A DNA stretch of 12,309 bases from Pseudomonadota bacterium (GCA_023386885.1 JAEWIX010000053.1:1-12309), one strand, 5' to 3'. Positions 1 through 7,011 are shown, numbered from the stretch's first letter. Made by a program: numbers and translations. The notes: generated by a model not told the origin, from the letters alone.

Positions 1-3
1 CAT
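1..3 (-). CDS. Possible start codon of a truncated minus-strand gene at the left edge
   Basis: The first three bases read ATG on the minus strand. An AGAGGA ribosome-binding-like sequence at 12-17 lies 8 bases upstream of it. This resembles the spacing of the neighbouring real genes, so another gene may follow the DUF1150 gene in the same direction. Only the start codon is inside the window, so nothing can be said about the product. Confidence 0.25.
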
Positions 4-48
4 AAAACCATTCCTCTCGGCTCGCTTGGTGCACGGGCCGTCAGGTCG

Positions 49-67
49 TCCGGTCGATCGAACCGGA
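49..67 (-). other. Small hairpin after the DUF1150 gene
   Basis: Six-base perfect arms (TCCGGT and ACCGGA) flank a 7-base loop, 11 bases beyond the DUF1150 stop codon. No T-run follows on the minus strand, so it is a weak candidate terminator or 3'-end-protecting hairpin for the hsp20 operon. Confidence 0.3.
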
Positions 68-77
68 AACGTCCGCG

Positions 78-344
78 TCAGTGGACGCTGACCGCCTGCA
101 ATTCGTTGCTCCAGGCATTGGCGATCGCCGCTTCGCGGCTATCGGTCAGCATGATCGGCGTGCCGTCGGCGGCATGCAGCGCGAACAGTTTGGTGCCCGG
201 CGCAAGCTCCGGCGCCTGCGGGAACAGCCCATGCACGTCCTCGGACTTGATCTCCTTGACGTAGGCGATGTGGCCGCCGCCCAGCGAGGCGAGCGCCTCC
301 GGCGTGACGGTATTCGGGGTGAAAACGGTGTTTGGTTCGGTCAT
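78..344 (-). CDS. DUF1150 family protein
   Basis: Encodes an 88-residue protein of unknown function that I assign to the DUF1150 family, small alphaproteobacterial proteins often encoded next to Hsp20 genes. The recognisable part is the C-terminal half: the stretch LFALHAADGTPIMLTDSREA at about residues 53-72, followed by a short helix (IANAWSNELQ). There is no signal peptide or membrane segment, so it is probably cytoplasmic. The start chosen is the ATG at 344-342 because a strong AGAGGAG lies 8 bases upstream. A longer frame beginning at 410 would overlap the end of hsp20 and lacks such a site. It lies 52 bp behind hsp20 on the same strand and is likely co-transcribed under heat-shock control. 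Its function is not known; partnership with Hsp20 is inference from position. Confidence 0.85.
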   Translation of the reverse strand: MTEPNTVFTPNTVTPEALASLGGGHIAYVKEIKSEDVHGLFPQAPELAPGTKLFALHAADGTPIMLTDSREAAIANAWSNELQAVSVH

Positions 345-396
345 GGTCTCGACTCCTCTACAGTTACAAGCGGTCGAGTCCGCTCCAGTTCTCAGA

Positions 397-822
397 TTAT
401 TCGTGCTCATTGATAGCGATTGTCTTAACGACCCTTTCAGGTTCCGGCCTGGCCAGATCGATCGACAACAGCCCGTTCTTCAGGTCCGCACCCAGCACCA
501 GCATCCCCTCCGCCAGCACGAAGGTGCGCTGGAAGTGGCGCGCGGCTATGCCGCGATGGATGTATTGCCGGGTCTTGTCGTCCTGCTGGCGGCCGCGGAT
601 GACGAGCTGATTTTCCTCCATGGTTACATCGAGTTGGTCGCGGGTGAACCCGGCCACCGCCAGCGTGATGCGCAGGCGATCAGGCTGACCGTTGGTACGG
701 TCGCACCGCTCGATGTTGTAGGGAGGGTAGCCGTCGGCACCTTTCACGACGCGGTCGAGCGCACGCTCGATCTCGTCGAATCCCAAAAGGAACGGACTGG
801 ACAACGTTGGAACACGAGACAT
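397..822 (-). CDS. Small heat shock protein Hsp20 (IbpA-like, class A)
   Basis: Encodes a 141-residue ATP-independent holdase of the alpha-crystallin/Hsp20 family, which binds unfolding proteins in the cytoplasm and passes them to DnaK/ClpB. The N-terminal arm (1-33) is followed by YPPYNIE (32-38), a hallmark of IbpA-type bacterial sHsps. The alpha-crystallin domain spans about 35-127, with the typical L-x-V-A-G-F segment (53-59) and the N-G-L-L motif (116-119). The C-terminal I-x-I anchor used for oligomer assembly is IAI at 135-137. The ATG at 822-820 was chosen because AGAGGA lies 7 bases upstream and the protein then has normal family length. An in-frame extension to 936 would run through the leader and promoter. 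Regulation is readable from the DNA: a sigma-32 promoter at 909-937 and a ROSE-type thermometer in the leader. Followed by a DUF1150 gene. Confidence 0.95.
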   Translation of the reverse strand: MSRVPTLSSPFLLGFDEIERALDRVVKGADGYPPYNIERCDRTNGQPDRLRITLAVAGFTRDQLDVTMEENQLVIRGRQQDDKTRQYIHRGIAARHFQRTFVLAEGMLVLGADLKNGLLSIDLARPEPERVVKTIAINEHE

Positions 823-902
823 ACCAAAGTCCTCTCGAAGCGACTTTGAGGGTGGGCCCTTGCGGCGCCCGGTTGACCGATCGGCACTTGGCCCCTCGGT
901 CA
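823..902 (-). promoter_or_regulatory. ROSE-type RNA thermometer in the hsp20 leader
   Basis: The roughly 80-nt leader between the predicted transcription start and the hsp20 ATG folds into successive hairpins. The first (874-902) has 7-bp perfect arms TGACCGA/TCGGTCA. A middle one pairs GGGC with GCCC. The last (825-848) pairs CAAAGTC with GACTTTG and places the Shine-Dalgarno AGAGGA inside the stem. In that stem the RNA reads UCGCU opposite AGGA, with a single unpaired G between C-G pairs. This matches the UYGCU signature of ROSE elements, established for rhizobial small heat-shock genes, in which the anti-SD strand melts on warming. The folding was done by eye, so exact pairing is inference. 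Confidence 0.82.
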
Positions 903-908
903 TTACAC

Positions 909-937
909 AATATGGGCATATTCGGGGGCCGTTCAAG
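909..937 (-). promoter_or_regulatory. Sigma-32 (RpoH) heat-shock promoter of hsp20
   Basis: Reads CTTGAA (932-937), a 15-base spacer, then CCCATATT (909-916) on the minus strand. This matches the RpoH consensus (CTTGAA, 13-15 bases, CCCCATNT) nearly perfectly. It lies about 87 bp upstream of the hsp20 start and immediately before the ROSE leader, giving a transcription start near 902. Confidence 0.85.
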
Positions 938-971
938 CGCTCCCCGACCGTCGCATAAGGTGTTGTAAAGA

Positions 972-2060
972 CTAGAGTTCGATCCGGCCGCGACCGTCGG
1001 CACCGAAGATATGCAGCTTGTCGCGCGGTGCGACGGCGACGATCCGCTCGCCGATGCCGGGGGCGGCCTGGCCGGGGAGACGGACGATGATCTCGCCCGG
1101 CGGCAGTTCCCCCGGCTTGGCACTGACGGCGGCGGCTTCGTTGGCGCCGTTGCGTGAGCCGTAGACGAAGGTTTCGGCGCCGACCCGCTCGATGGCCTCG
1201 ACGGTGAGGTCGTAGCGCACGCCGCCGTCCGGCGCGGTTCCCGTGGTCAGGGTCAGGTCTTCGGGACGGACGCCCAAAATGCCGCCGGCCCCGCCAGGAA
1301 TCGGAACGCCGGCCTCGCCGGGCTTGAACGGCGTCAGGTTCATCGGCGGCGCGCCGATGAAGGAGGCGACAAAGGTGGTGGCGGGCTTCTGGTAGATGTC
1401 GAGCGGGTTGCCGATCTGCTCCACCACGCCGCCGTTCATCACCACGAGGATATCCGCCAAGGTCATCGCCTCGAGCTGGTCGTGGGTGACGTAGATCGAG
1501 GTGGTGTTGAGCCGGCGTTGCAGCTTGCGGATTTCGACGCGCATGGCGATGCGCAACTTGGCGTCGAGGTTGGATAGCGGCTCGTCGAATAAAAACACTT
1601 TTGGTTGACGGACGATGGCGCGGCCCATGGCGACGCGCTGGCGCTGGCCGCCGGAGAGTTGCTTCGGCTTGCGGTCGAGCATCGGGCCGATCTCGAGGAT
1701 CTGTGCGGCCTCGCGCACGCGCTTGTCGATCTCGGGTTTGGCCATGCCGCGATTGCGCAGGCCGTAGGCCATGTTGTTGTAGACGCTCATGTGCGGATAG
1801 AGCGCGTAGTTCTGGAACACCATGGCGATGTCGCGATCGGCCGGCTCGATCTGGTTGACGACGCGGCCGCCGATATCGATCTCGCCGGAGGTGATGGTTT
1901 CAAGTCCCGCGACCATGCGCAGCAAGGTGGACTTGCCACAGCCGGAAGGGCCAACCAGCACGCAGAACTGTCCGTCGCCGACTTCGAAGTCGACGCCCTT
2001 GATGGCGTCGACGCCACCCGGATAGGTCTTGCGGACGTTGCGGAGAACGACGTTAGCCAT
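972..2060 (-). CDS. ugpC: sn-glycerol-3-phosphate ABC transporter ATP-binding protein UgpC
   Basis: Encodes the 362-residue cytoplasmic ATPase of a CUT1-type importer. It binds and hydrolyses ATP to drive uptake through the UgpA/UgpE channel. Visible motifs are Walker A GPSGCGKST (37-45), the Q-loop around VFQNYALYPH (81-90), the ABC signature LSGGQ (135-139), Walker B VFLFDE (155-160) and the switch histidine in THDQ (H193). The C-terminal part from about residue 235 is the MalK/UgpC-type TOBE (OB-fold) region, including GVRPEDL. Length is normal for the family. It starts 6 bp after the ugpE stop codon and is the last gene of the ugpBAEC operon. Substrate is inferred from UgpB, because ATPases of this family (UgpC, MalK, MsmK) are interchangeable in sequence and sometimes in function. 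Confidence 0.93.
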   Translation of the reverse strand: MANVVLRNVRKTYPGGVDAIKGVDFEVGDGQFCVLVGPSGCGKSTLLRMVAGLETITSGEIDIGGRVVNQIEPADRDIAMVFQNYALYPHMSVYNNMAYGLRNRGMAKPEIDKRVREAAQILEIGPMLDRKPKQLSGGQRQRVAMGRAIVRQPKVFLFDEPLSNLDAKLRIAMRVEIRKLQRRLNTTSIYVTHDQLEAMTLADILVVMNGGVVEQIGNPLDIYQKPATTFVASFIGAPPMNLTPFKPGEAGVPIPGGAGGILGVRPEDLTLTTGTAPDGGVRYDLTVEAIERVGAETFVYGSRNGANEAAAVSAKPGELPPGEIIVRLPGQAAPGIGERIVAVAPRDKLHIFGADGRGRIEL

Positions 2061-2066
2061 GTGAAC

Positions 2067-2915
2067 TCACTTCTCCGTCTCCACCAGTCCGCGCACGAAC
2101 AGTTTCTGCATCACGATGACCACCAGCACCGGCGGCAGCATGGCCAGGATCGAGGTCGCCATCACCACCGGCCATTCGGTGAGTGCATCGGACGTGACGA
2201 TCATCTTGCGGATGCCGACCTGGACCGTCTGCATGTCGTCGCGCGTGGTGATCAAGAGCGGCCACAGGTATTGATTCCAGCCGTAGATGAACAGGATCAC
2301 GAACAGCGCCGCCATGTTGGTGCGCGACAGCGGCAACAGCGTATCCTTGAAGAAGCGGAACGGCCCCGCGCCGTCGATGCGCGAGGCTTCCAGCAATTCG
2401 TCCGGCACCGTCATGAAGAACTGCCGGAATAACAATGTCGCGGTGGCGGAGGCGATCAGCGGCAGCGCCAGCCCCGAATAGCTGTCGAGCAGGTTGAGGT
2501 CGGCGGCGATCTTGTAGGTCGGATAGATGCGCACTTCGACCGGCAGCATCAATGTAATGAAGATGATCCAGAACACCGTCATGCGGAACGGGAAGCGGAA
2601 GAACACGATGGCGTAGGCGGAGAGGATCGAGATGAAGATTTTGCCGAACGCGATCGACAGCGCCATGATCAGCGAGTTGAGCAGCATCATGCCGACCGGC
2701 TCGCGCGTGGTGCCGGAGGAGCCGACGAACAACGTCTTGTAGTAGGTCTCGATGAAATGCCCGCCGGGCCACAGCGACATCTGGCCGTTGGCGATCACGG
2801 CGTTGTCCTGCGTCGAGGCGACGAAGGCGAGATAGACCGGAAACGCCACGATGGCGATGCCGATCCACAGGATTGCATGGGCGACGTAACGCTGAAGGCC
2901 CTCGTTCTCGACCAT
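2067..2915 (-). CDS. ugpE: sn-glycerol-3-phosphate ABC transporter permease UgpE
   Basis: Encodes a 282-residue inner-membrane permease of the MalG type. It has about six hydrophobic segments, starting with one at about residues 13-31 (ILWIGIAIVAFPVYLAFVA). The cytoplasmic EAA loop that docks on the ATPase reads EASRIDGAGPFRFFKDTLLP, close to residue 190. The periplasmic loop after the first helix (about 35-70) fits MalG/UgpE proteins. With UgpA it forms the membrane channel. It is separated from ugpA by 277 bp of repeat-containing DNA, unusual inside such an operon, but lies 6 bp from ugpC. The ATG at 2915 gives a normal N-terminus. Identity as UgpE rather than another CUT1 permease rests mostly on the operon. 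Confidence 0.92.
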   Translation of the reverse strand: MVENEGLQRYVAHAILWIGIAIVAFPVYLAFVASTQDNAVIANGQMSLWPGGHFIETYYKTLFVGSSGTTREPVGMMLLNSLIMALSIAFGKIFISILSAYAIVFFRFPFRMTVFWIIFITLMLPVEVRIYPTYKIAADLNLLDSYSGLALPLIASATATLLFRQFFMTVPDELLEASRIDGAGPFRFFKDTLLPLSRTNMAALFVILFIYGWNQYLWPLLITTRDDMQTVQVGIRKMIVTSDALTEWPVVMATSILAMLPPVLVVIVMQKLFVRGLVETEK

Positions 2916-2990
2916 CAGACGATGCCTCCGATGGAGCGGGCCGCGCGTGCAGACGCGATCGGTGAATCAAACCGACGCAATCGCCGGAGC

Positions 2991-3160
2991 CACCCCTCTC
3001 CCTGGCTCTCCCCCACAAGGCGGGAGGGAACTGAGAGGATTGGTGTCAACGGATCAGCAGTCAGTTTGCTCTGTGTGGTGTTTCGGTGAGCTTTCTGCGT
3101 CAGCCAGACGCGCAGCGCGGCTCCCTCCCCCCTTGTGGGGGAGGGGTGGGGAGGGGGGTC
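2991..3160. repeat. Inverted pair of GC-rich palindromic repeats (MITE-like) between ugpA and ugpE
   Basis: Two C/G-rich arms face each other: one at about 2991-3030 and one at about 3120-3160. Their core is a 13-bp perfect inverted repeat, CTCCCCCACAAGG at 3008-3020 and its complement at 3131-3143, with imperfect matches outside and inside it. About 90 bp of less GC-rich DNA lies between the arms. There is no open reading frame that looks real. The layout resembles a small non-autonomous element with terminal inverted repeats, or a pair of REP-like units. A related single unit lies at 4100-4137. Confidence 0.75.
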
Positions 3161-3192
3161 GAACACGAGGCCGGCGTGAAAGATGCTCGACA

Positions 3193-4074
3193 TCAGTACG
3201 TCACCTTGCGTTCGACGAAGCGGAACTGGACCGCGGTGAGCGCGATGACGATGCCCATCAGAATCACCGACTGCGCCGCCGATGAGCCGAGATTGCCGCC
3301 GAGCAGGCCGTCGGAATAGACCTTGTAGACCAGCGTTTCGGTGGCTTTCGCCGGGCCGCCGCGCGTCATGGTGTCGATGATGCCGAAGGTATCGAAGAAG
3401 GCGTAGACGACGTTGATGACGATCAGGAAGAAGATCGTCGGCGTCAGCAACGGGAAGGTGATGGTCCAGAACCGCCGCACCGGCCGCGCGCCGTCGATGG
3501 CGGCGGCTACATGCACGCTTTTCGGGATGCTTTGCAGGCCGGCGAGGAAGAACAGGAAGTTGTAGGAAATCTGTTTCCACGCCGAGGCAAGAATGATCAG
3601 TAGTGCGGCCTGATTGCCGTCGAGCAGCGGATTCCAGTCGATGCCGATGGCGCGCAGGCCGTGCGCCAGAATGCCCAGCGACGGATTCAGCATGAAGATC
3701 CACAACACGCCGACCACCGGCGGCGCCACCGCGTAGGGCCAAATGAGAAGCGTGCGATAGACGCCGACGCCGCGCAACGGCTTGTCCGCCATCACTGCCA
3801 GCAGCAGCGCGGCCGACAGCGACGACAGAGCGATCGCGGCGGCGAAGACGAAGGTGCGCGCGACGGAGGCGAAGTAATCGGGATCGGCCAACAGTTCCTT
3901 GTAGTTCTCGAACCACACGAACACGGTCGAAAGGCCGAATGCGTCCTGCAGCAAAAACGATTGCCGCACCGCCTGCGCCGCCGGCCAGTAGAAGAACACC
4001 AGCACGACGATCATCTGCGGCGCGATCAGGAGCCACGGCAGCCAGCGGGAGGTGAAGACCGATTGCTTTTGCAT
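3193..4074 (-). CDS. ugpA: sn-glycerol-3-phosphate ABC transporter permease UgpA
   Basis: Encodes a 293-residue inner-membrane permease of the MalF/UgpA type. The first membrane segment lies at about residues 12-34 (WLLIAPQMIVVLVFFYWPAA), followed by about five more. The EAA-type cytoplasmic loop is the AAAIDGARPVRRFWTITFPL stretch, followed by LLTPTIFFLIVIN. The C-terminus ends QFRFVERKVTY, very typical of UgpA proteins. It pairs with UgpE to form the channel. Starting at the ATG at 4074 gives the normal N-terminus, although no strong Shine-Dalgarno is visible. It follows ugpB after a 122-bp gap that holds a strong GC-rich hairpin, which may lower its expression relative to the binding protein. 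Confidence 0.93.
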   Translation of the reverse strand: MQKQSVFTSRWLPWLLIAPQMIVVLVFFYWPAAQAVRQSFLLQDAFGLSTVFVWFENYKELLADPDYFASVARTFVFAAAIALSSLSAALLLAVMADKPLRGVGVYRTLLIWPYAVAPPVVGVLWIFMLNPSLGILAHGLRAIGIDWNPLLDGNQAALLIILASAWKQISYNFLFFLAGLQSIPKSVHVAAAIDGARPVRRFWTITFPLLTPTIFFLIVINVVYAFFDTFGIIDTMTRGGPAKATETLVYKVYSDGLLGGNLGSSAAQSVILMGIVIALTAVQFRFVERKVTY

Positions 4075-4099
4075 CGGCTACCGCCCCGCGTCGCGGCCG

Positions 4100-4137
4100 T
4101 TCCCCTCCCCCCGCTCTTGCGGCGGGGAGAGGGGAGC
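4100..4137 (-). repeat. GC-rich palindromic repeat between ugpB and ugpA
   Basis: A hairpin-forming sequence with arms of roughly 16 bases: a C-rich arm (CCCCTCCCCCCGC) and a G-rich arm (GCGGCGGGGAGAGGGG) around a TCTT loop. It belongs to the same style of repeat as the pair at 2991-3160. No T-run follows on the minus strand, so it is not a classical terminator, but it could act as an attenuator or as a 3' stabiliser of the ugpB message. Confidence 0.75.
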
Positions 4138-4196
4138 ATGGCGCGCGTCGCCGAAACGAGATCGACTAGCTTCCATGCATCCCCGTGCCATCGTTG

Positions 4197-5528
4197 TTAC
4201 TTCGCCACGGTCCGTTCGAACTGGCGCAGCATGGTGTTGCCGCGCGAGACGGCGGCGTCGAGCGCTTCCTTGGCGCTCTTCTTGCCGGCCAGCGCCTGCT
4301 CGATCTCCTCGGCCCAGACGTCGCGAAGCTGCACCATGTTGCCAAGCCGCAGGCCGCGCGAATTCTCGGTCGGCTCCTTGTTGGTGAGTTCCTTCAGCGG
4401 TGTTTCGAGATAAGGCTGATCCTTGTAGAAGCCTTCCTCCCTGGCCTTGGCGTAAGCCGCCTTGGTGATCGGCAGATAGCCCGACGCCTTGTGGATGTAG
4501 ACCTGGCGGTCGGTGTCGGAGAGGAAGGCGAGGAACTTGGCGACGCCCTTGTATTCTTCCGGCGACTTGCCGCCCATCACCCACAGCGACGCGCCGCCGA
4601 TGATCGAATTCTGCGGCGCGCCCTTGACGTCCGGGTAGTAGGGCATCGGCGCATTGGTCCAGTTGAACTTGGCCTGCGACTTGACGTTGCCGAAGAAGCC
4701 CGACGAGGTCAGGAAGATAGGGCATTCGCCGGAGGTGAAGCGGCCTTCGCCGGCATTGGTGCGGCCGGAATAGTCGTAGGTCTTGTCCTTCTGCAACTCG
4801 ATCAGCTTTTCGAGGTGCTTGACCTGCAACGGACCGTTGAATTCCAGCACGGTGTCGAAGCCGTCGAGGCCATTGGCCTTCGAGGACAGCGGCACGTTGT
4901 GCCAGGCCGACAACTGTTCGAGATTTACCCAGGTCACCCAGGCGTTGGAGAAGCCGCAGGTCGCGTAGCCGGCGGCCTTCAGCTTCTTGGCGTCATCGAA
5001 CACTTCCGGCCACGTCTTGGGAATGTCCGCGATGTTGGCCTTCTTCAGCGCGTCGAGATTGACCCACATCACCGTCGACGACGAATTGAAGGGGAACGAC
5101 AGCATCTCGCCCTTCGAGGTCGAGTAGTAGCCGGTGATCGCCGGCAGATAGGCCTGCGGGTCGAACTTCTCGCCGGTTTCCTTCATCAGTTGATAGACCG
5201 GCTTCACCGCGCCCTTGGCGGCCATCATGGTCGCGGTGCCGACTTCGAACACCTGCATGATGGCGGGCGCGTTGCCGGCGCGGAACGCGGCGATGCCGGC
5301 GTTCATGGTGTCGGCGTAGCCGCCTTTGTAGGTCGGCACCACCTTGTAGTCGCTCTGCGATGCGTTGAAATCGTTGGCGAGCTTGACGACCACCTCGTTG
5401 TTGCCGCCGGTCATGGCGTGCCACCACTGGATCTCGGTCACGGCGAAAGCGGGGGTGGTCAGCGCCGAGGTCAGGGTCAGGGCCAGCGCGGCGGCGGTGG
5501 TTGCAGCAGCAAGTCGTCGAAATGACAT
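4197..5528 (-). CDS. ugpB: sn-glycerol-3-phosphate-binding periplasmic protein UgpB
   Basis: Encodes a 443-residue extracellular solute-binding protein (family 1) that captures glycerol-3-phosphate or its diesters in the periplasm and delivers them to UgpAE. Residues 1-29 are a Sec signal peptide: basic MSFRR, a hydrophobic core and an AFA cleavage site before VTEIQWWHAM. The mature protein closely resembles the E. coli UgpB I recall. Shared segments include VPTYKGGYADTMNAGIAAFR, APAIMQVFEVGTATMMAAKG, PFNSSSTVMWVN, IIGGASLWVMGGK, GYLPITKAAY and GLRLGNMVQ. The start at 5528 was chosen because GGAGGA lies 7 bases upstream and a signal peptide follows directly; an upstream in-frame extension to 5825 is not supported. 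It is the first gene of the ugpBAEC operon. The ligand assignment is by homology. Confidence 0.95.
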   Translation of the reverse strand: MSFRRLAAATTAAALALTLTSALTTPAFAVTEIQWWHAMTGGNNEVVVKLANDFNASQSDYKVVPTYKGGYADTMNAGIAAFRAGNAPAIMQVFEVGTATMMAAKGAVKPVYQLMKETGEKFDPQAYLPAITGYYSTSKGEMLSFPFNSSSTVMWVNLDALKKANIADIPKTWPEVFDDAKKLKAAGYATCGFSNAWVTWVNLEQLSAWHNVPLSSKANGLDGFDTVLEFNGPLQVKHLEKLIELQKDKTYDYSGRTNAGEGRFTSGECPIFLTSSGFFGNVKSQAKFNWTNAPMPYYPDVKGAPQNSIIGGASLWVMGGKSPEEYKGVAKFLAFLSDTDRQVYIHKASGYLPITKAAYAKAREEGFYKDQPYLETPLKELTNKEPTENSRGLRLGNMVQLRDVWAEEIEQALAGKKSAKEALDAAVSRGNTMLRQFERTVAK

Positions 5529-5702
5529 CGCGTTCCTCCAGGTTAATCCGTCATCTTCGTTTCGCGCGATAACAGCGGCGGATGACGTGCAAGTGACCGT
5601 CCAACCGAACGTGCGGCGGATGGTAAGGGGGAAGCTTGCTCCAAGGAAAGGAGAAAAACACCTTCCTCCGCAGAACTTATCGGATGCGGACGCCCCCGGG
5701 CG

Positions 5703-5720
5703 CGGCGGCCTGTGCCGCCG
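5703..5720 (-). other. GC-rich hairpin between the CoA-transferase gene and ugpB
   Basis: Seven-base arms CGGCGGC and GCCGCCG enclose a 4-base loop. No T-run follows. Together with the hairpin at 5754-5778 it may reduce read-through from the CoA-transferase gene into ugpB. Confidence 0.4.
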
Positions 5721-5753
5721 GGCCGGGCGAAGACACTGTCGGAATACGCAAGG

Positions 5754-5778
5754 ATTCGCTGCGAGGACCGCAGCGAAT
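5754..5778 (-). terminator. Perfect 10-bp hairpin after the CoA-transferase gene
   Basis: Arms ATTCGCTGCG and CGCAGCGAAT pair perfectly around a 5-base loop, 15 bases beyond the CoA-transferase stop codon on the minus strand. No T-tract follows, so intrinsic termination is uncertain. Its position directly after the stop codon makes a 3'-end role the most likely one. Confidence 0.45.
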
Positions 5779-5793
5779 GTCAAATTCGTGCCA

Positions 5794-7011
5794 CTAGCGC
5801 CGCCGGTCCTTGCCGCAGACCACACCCTGCGCCACCAGGTCCGCGATCTGCTCCTTGGAGTAGCCGAACTCCTGCAACACGGTTTCGGTGTGCTGGCTGA
5901 ATTTCGGCGGCAGATGGCGCAGGCTGGCCTTGGTGCGCTCGAAGCGGATCGGCGAGGCGACGCCCTTGTACCAGTCTTTTTCGATGATATCGCCGCGATG
6001 CTTGACGTGCTCGCTGGTCAGCGCCTTGTCGATCGACTGCACCGGGCCGGCGGGTAATCCGGCCGCCAGCAGGCGACGACACAGCGGCTCGCTGTCGTGA
6101 TCCTTGAGGATCGCTTCCAACTCCGTGCGCAATGCCTGCCGGTTGGCGACGCGGTCGCGGTTGCGGGCGAAGCGCGGGTCGGTGCCGAGTTCCGGACGTC
6201 CGAGTTCGCGGCACAGCTTGCGGAAGGTGCCGTCGTTGCCGACCCCCATGAAGATATCGCCGTCGCGCGCCGGAAACACCGAATAGGGCACGAGGTTCGG
6301 ATGCTCGTTGCCGGTCAGCGCCGGCGGCTTGCCGGTGAAGAAGAAGTTCGCCGTGTGCGGATGCATGATGGCGAGGCCGGTCTCGAACAGCGTGGTTTCG
6401 AGGAACTGACCCTTGCCCGATTTTTCGCGCTCGGCCAGCGCCATCAGGATGCCGACCGTGGCGTAGAGCCCGGTGGTGATGTCCACCAGCGCCACGCCGA
6501 TGCGGGTCGGGCCGCTTTGCGGCGATCCGGTCGCCGCCATCATGCCGGTCATCGCCTGAATGATGGCGTCGTAGCCGGGGTGGCCGCCATGCGGGCCGTC
6601 GGCGCCGAAGCCGGAGATGCGGCAATGAATCAGCCGCGGAAATTTTCCGCGCAGCACGTCCTTGCCGATGCCCCATTTGTCGAGCGTGCCCGGCTTGAAA
6701 TTCTCGATCAGCACGTCGGCGGTCTCAAGCATCTTCATCAGCACCGCGCGTCCGCCGTCGGAAGCGAGATCGAGACCGATCGCGCGCTTGTTGCGGTTGG
6801 TGCCGATGAAATAAGCCGCGTCGTCGTCATGGAACGGAGGGCCCCAGTCGCGGGTCTCGTCGCCGGCGGGCGGCTCCACCTTCACCACGTCAGCGCCGTG
6901 GTCGGCGAGGATCTGGGTGCAATAGGGGCCGCCGAGCACGCGCGAGAGATCGACCACGCGCAGTCCGGCCATGGCTTCCATGCCAGGAATTGAGGGAGTT
7001 TCGATTGTCAT
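5794..7011 (-). CDS. Class III CoA-transferase (CaiB/BaiF, formyl-CoA transferase-like)
   Basis: Encodes a 405-residue cytoplasmic family III CoA-transferase, which moves CoA between carboxylic acids through an aspartyl-CoA intermediate. The N-terminal fold is recognisable from LRVVDLSRVLGGPYCTQILA (17-36), followed by GADVVKVEPP (39-48). N72-R73-N74-K75 fits the conserved NRNK segment, and LIENFKPG (101-108) is a typical family motif. The catalytic aspartate is most likely D177 in ALVDITTGLYA. Length matches the family (about 400). The acyl substrate cannot be read from sequence, because CaiB, formyl-CoA, succinyl-CoA and bile-acid enzymes look alike. The ATG at 7011 overlaps the stop codon of the upstream GIY-YIG gene (ATGA), which suggests coupled translation. 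No strong Shine-Dalgarno precedes it; M11 and M14 are alternative starts. No pathway partner genes are adjacent. Confidence 0.92.
   Translation of the reverse strand: MTIETPSIPGMEAMAGLRVVDLSRVLGGPYCTQILADHGADVVKVEPPAGDETRDWGPPFHDDDAAYFIGTNRNKRAIGLDLASDGGRAVLMKMLETADVLIENFKPGTLDKWGIGKDVLRGKFPRLIHCRISGFGADGPHGGHPGYDAIIQAMTGMMAATGSPQSGPTRIGVALVDITTGLYATVGILMALAEREKSGKGQFLETTLFETGLAIMHPHTANFFFTGKPPALTGNEHPNLVPYSVFPARDGDIFMGVGNDGTFRKLCRELGRPELGTDPRFARNRDRVANRQALRTELEAILKDHDSEPLCRRLLAAGLPAGPVQSIDKALTSEHVKHRGDIIEKDWYKGVASPIRFERTKASLRHLPPKFSQHTETVLQEFGYSKEQIADLVAQGVVCGKDRRR

Larger units (their letters stand above)
5529..5793 (-). promoter_or_regulatory. ugpB upstream region with a weak Pho-box-like site
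   Basis: This 265-bp gap between the CoA-transferase gene and ugpB should hold the ugp promoter. At 5582-5599 the minus strand reads CGGTCAC-TTGC-ACGTCAT, with the 7-4-7 layout of a PhoB binding site and 10 of 14 matches to two CTGTCAT half sites. It lies about 54 bp upstream of the ugpB start. I see no convincing -35/-10 pair. PhoB control of ugp is known in enterobacteria and rhizobia; here it is only suggested. Confidence 0.35.

Noticed and set aside
823..936. Upstream in-frame extension of hsp20 to 936
   Set aside because: It would translate the sigma-32 -10 element and the ROSE leader. The ATG at 822 has a proper SD and family-length protein.
2915..4036. Long minus-strand open frame running from ugpA through the repeat region
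   Set aside because: It is Arg-rich in the part overlapping ugpA and then reads through the C/G-rich repeats. The ugpA frame has the membrane segments and the EAA loop.
4185..5525. Long plus-strand open frame (about 446 codons) opposite ugpB
   Set aside because: It is antisense to a clearly conserved UgpB with a signal peptide and good SD. The frame is open because of GC-rich third positions, and its protein has a low-complexity composition without family motifs.
5529..5825. In-frame N-terminal extension of ugpB to 5825
   Set aside because: It would bury the signal peptide inside the protein, and the GGAGGA site points to the ATG at 5528.
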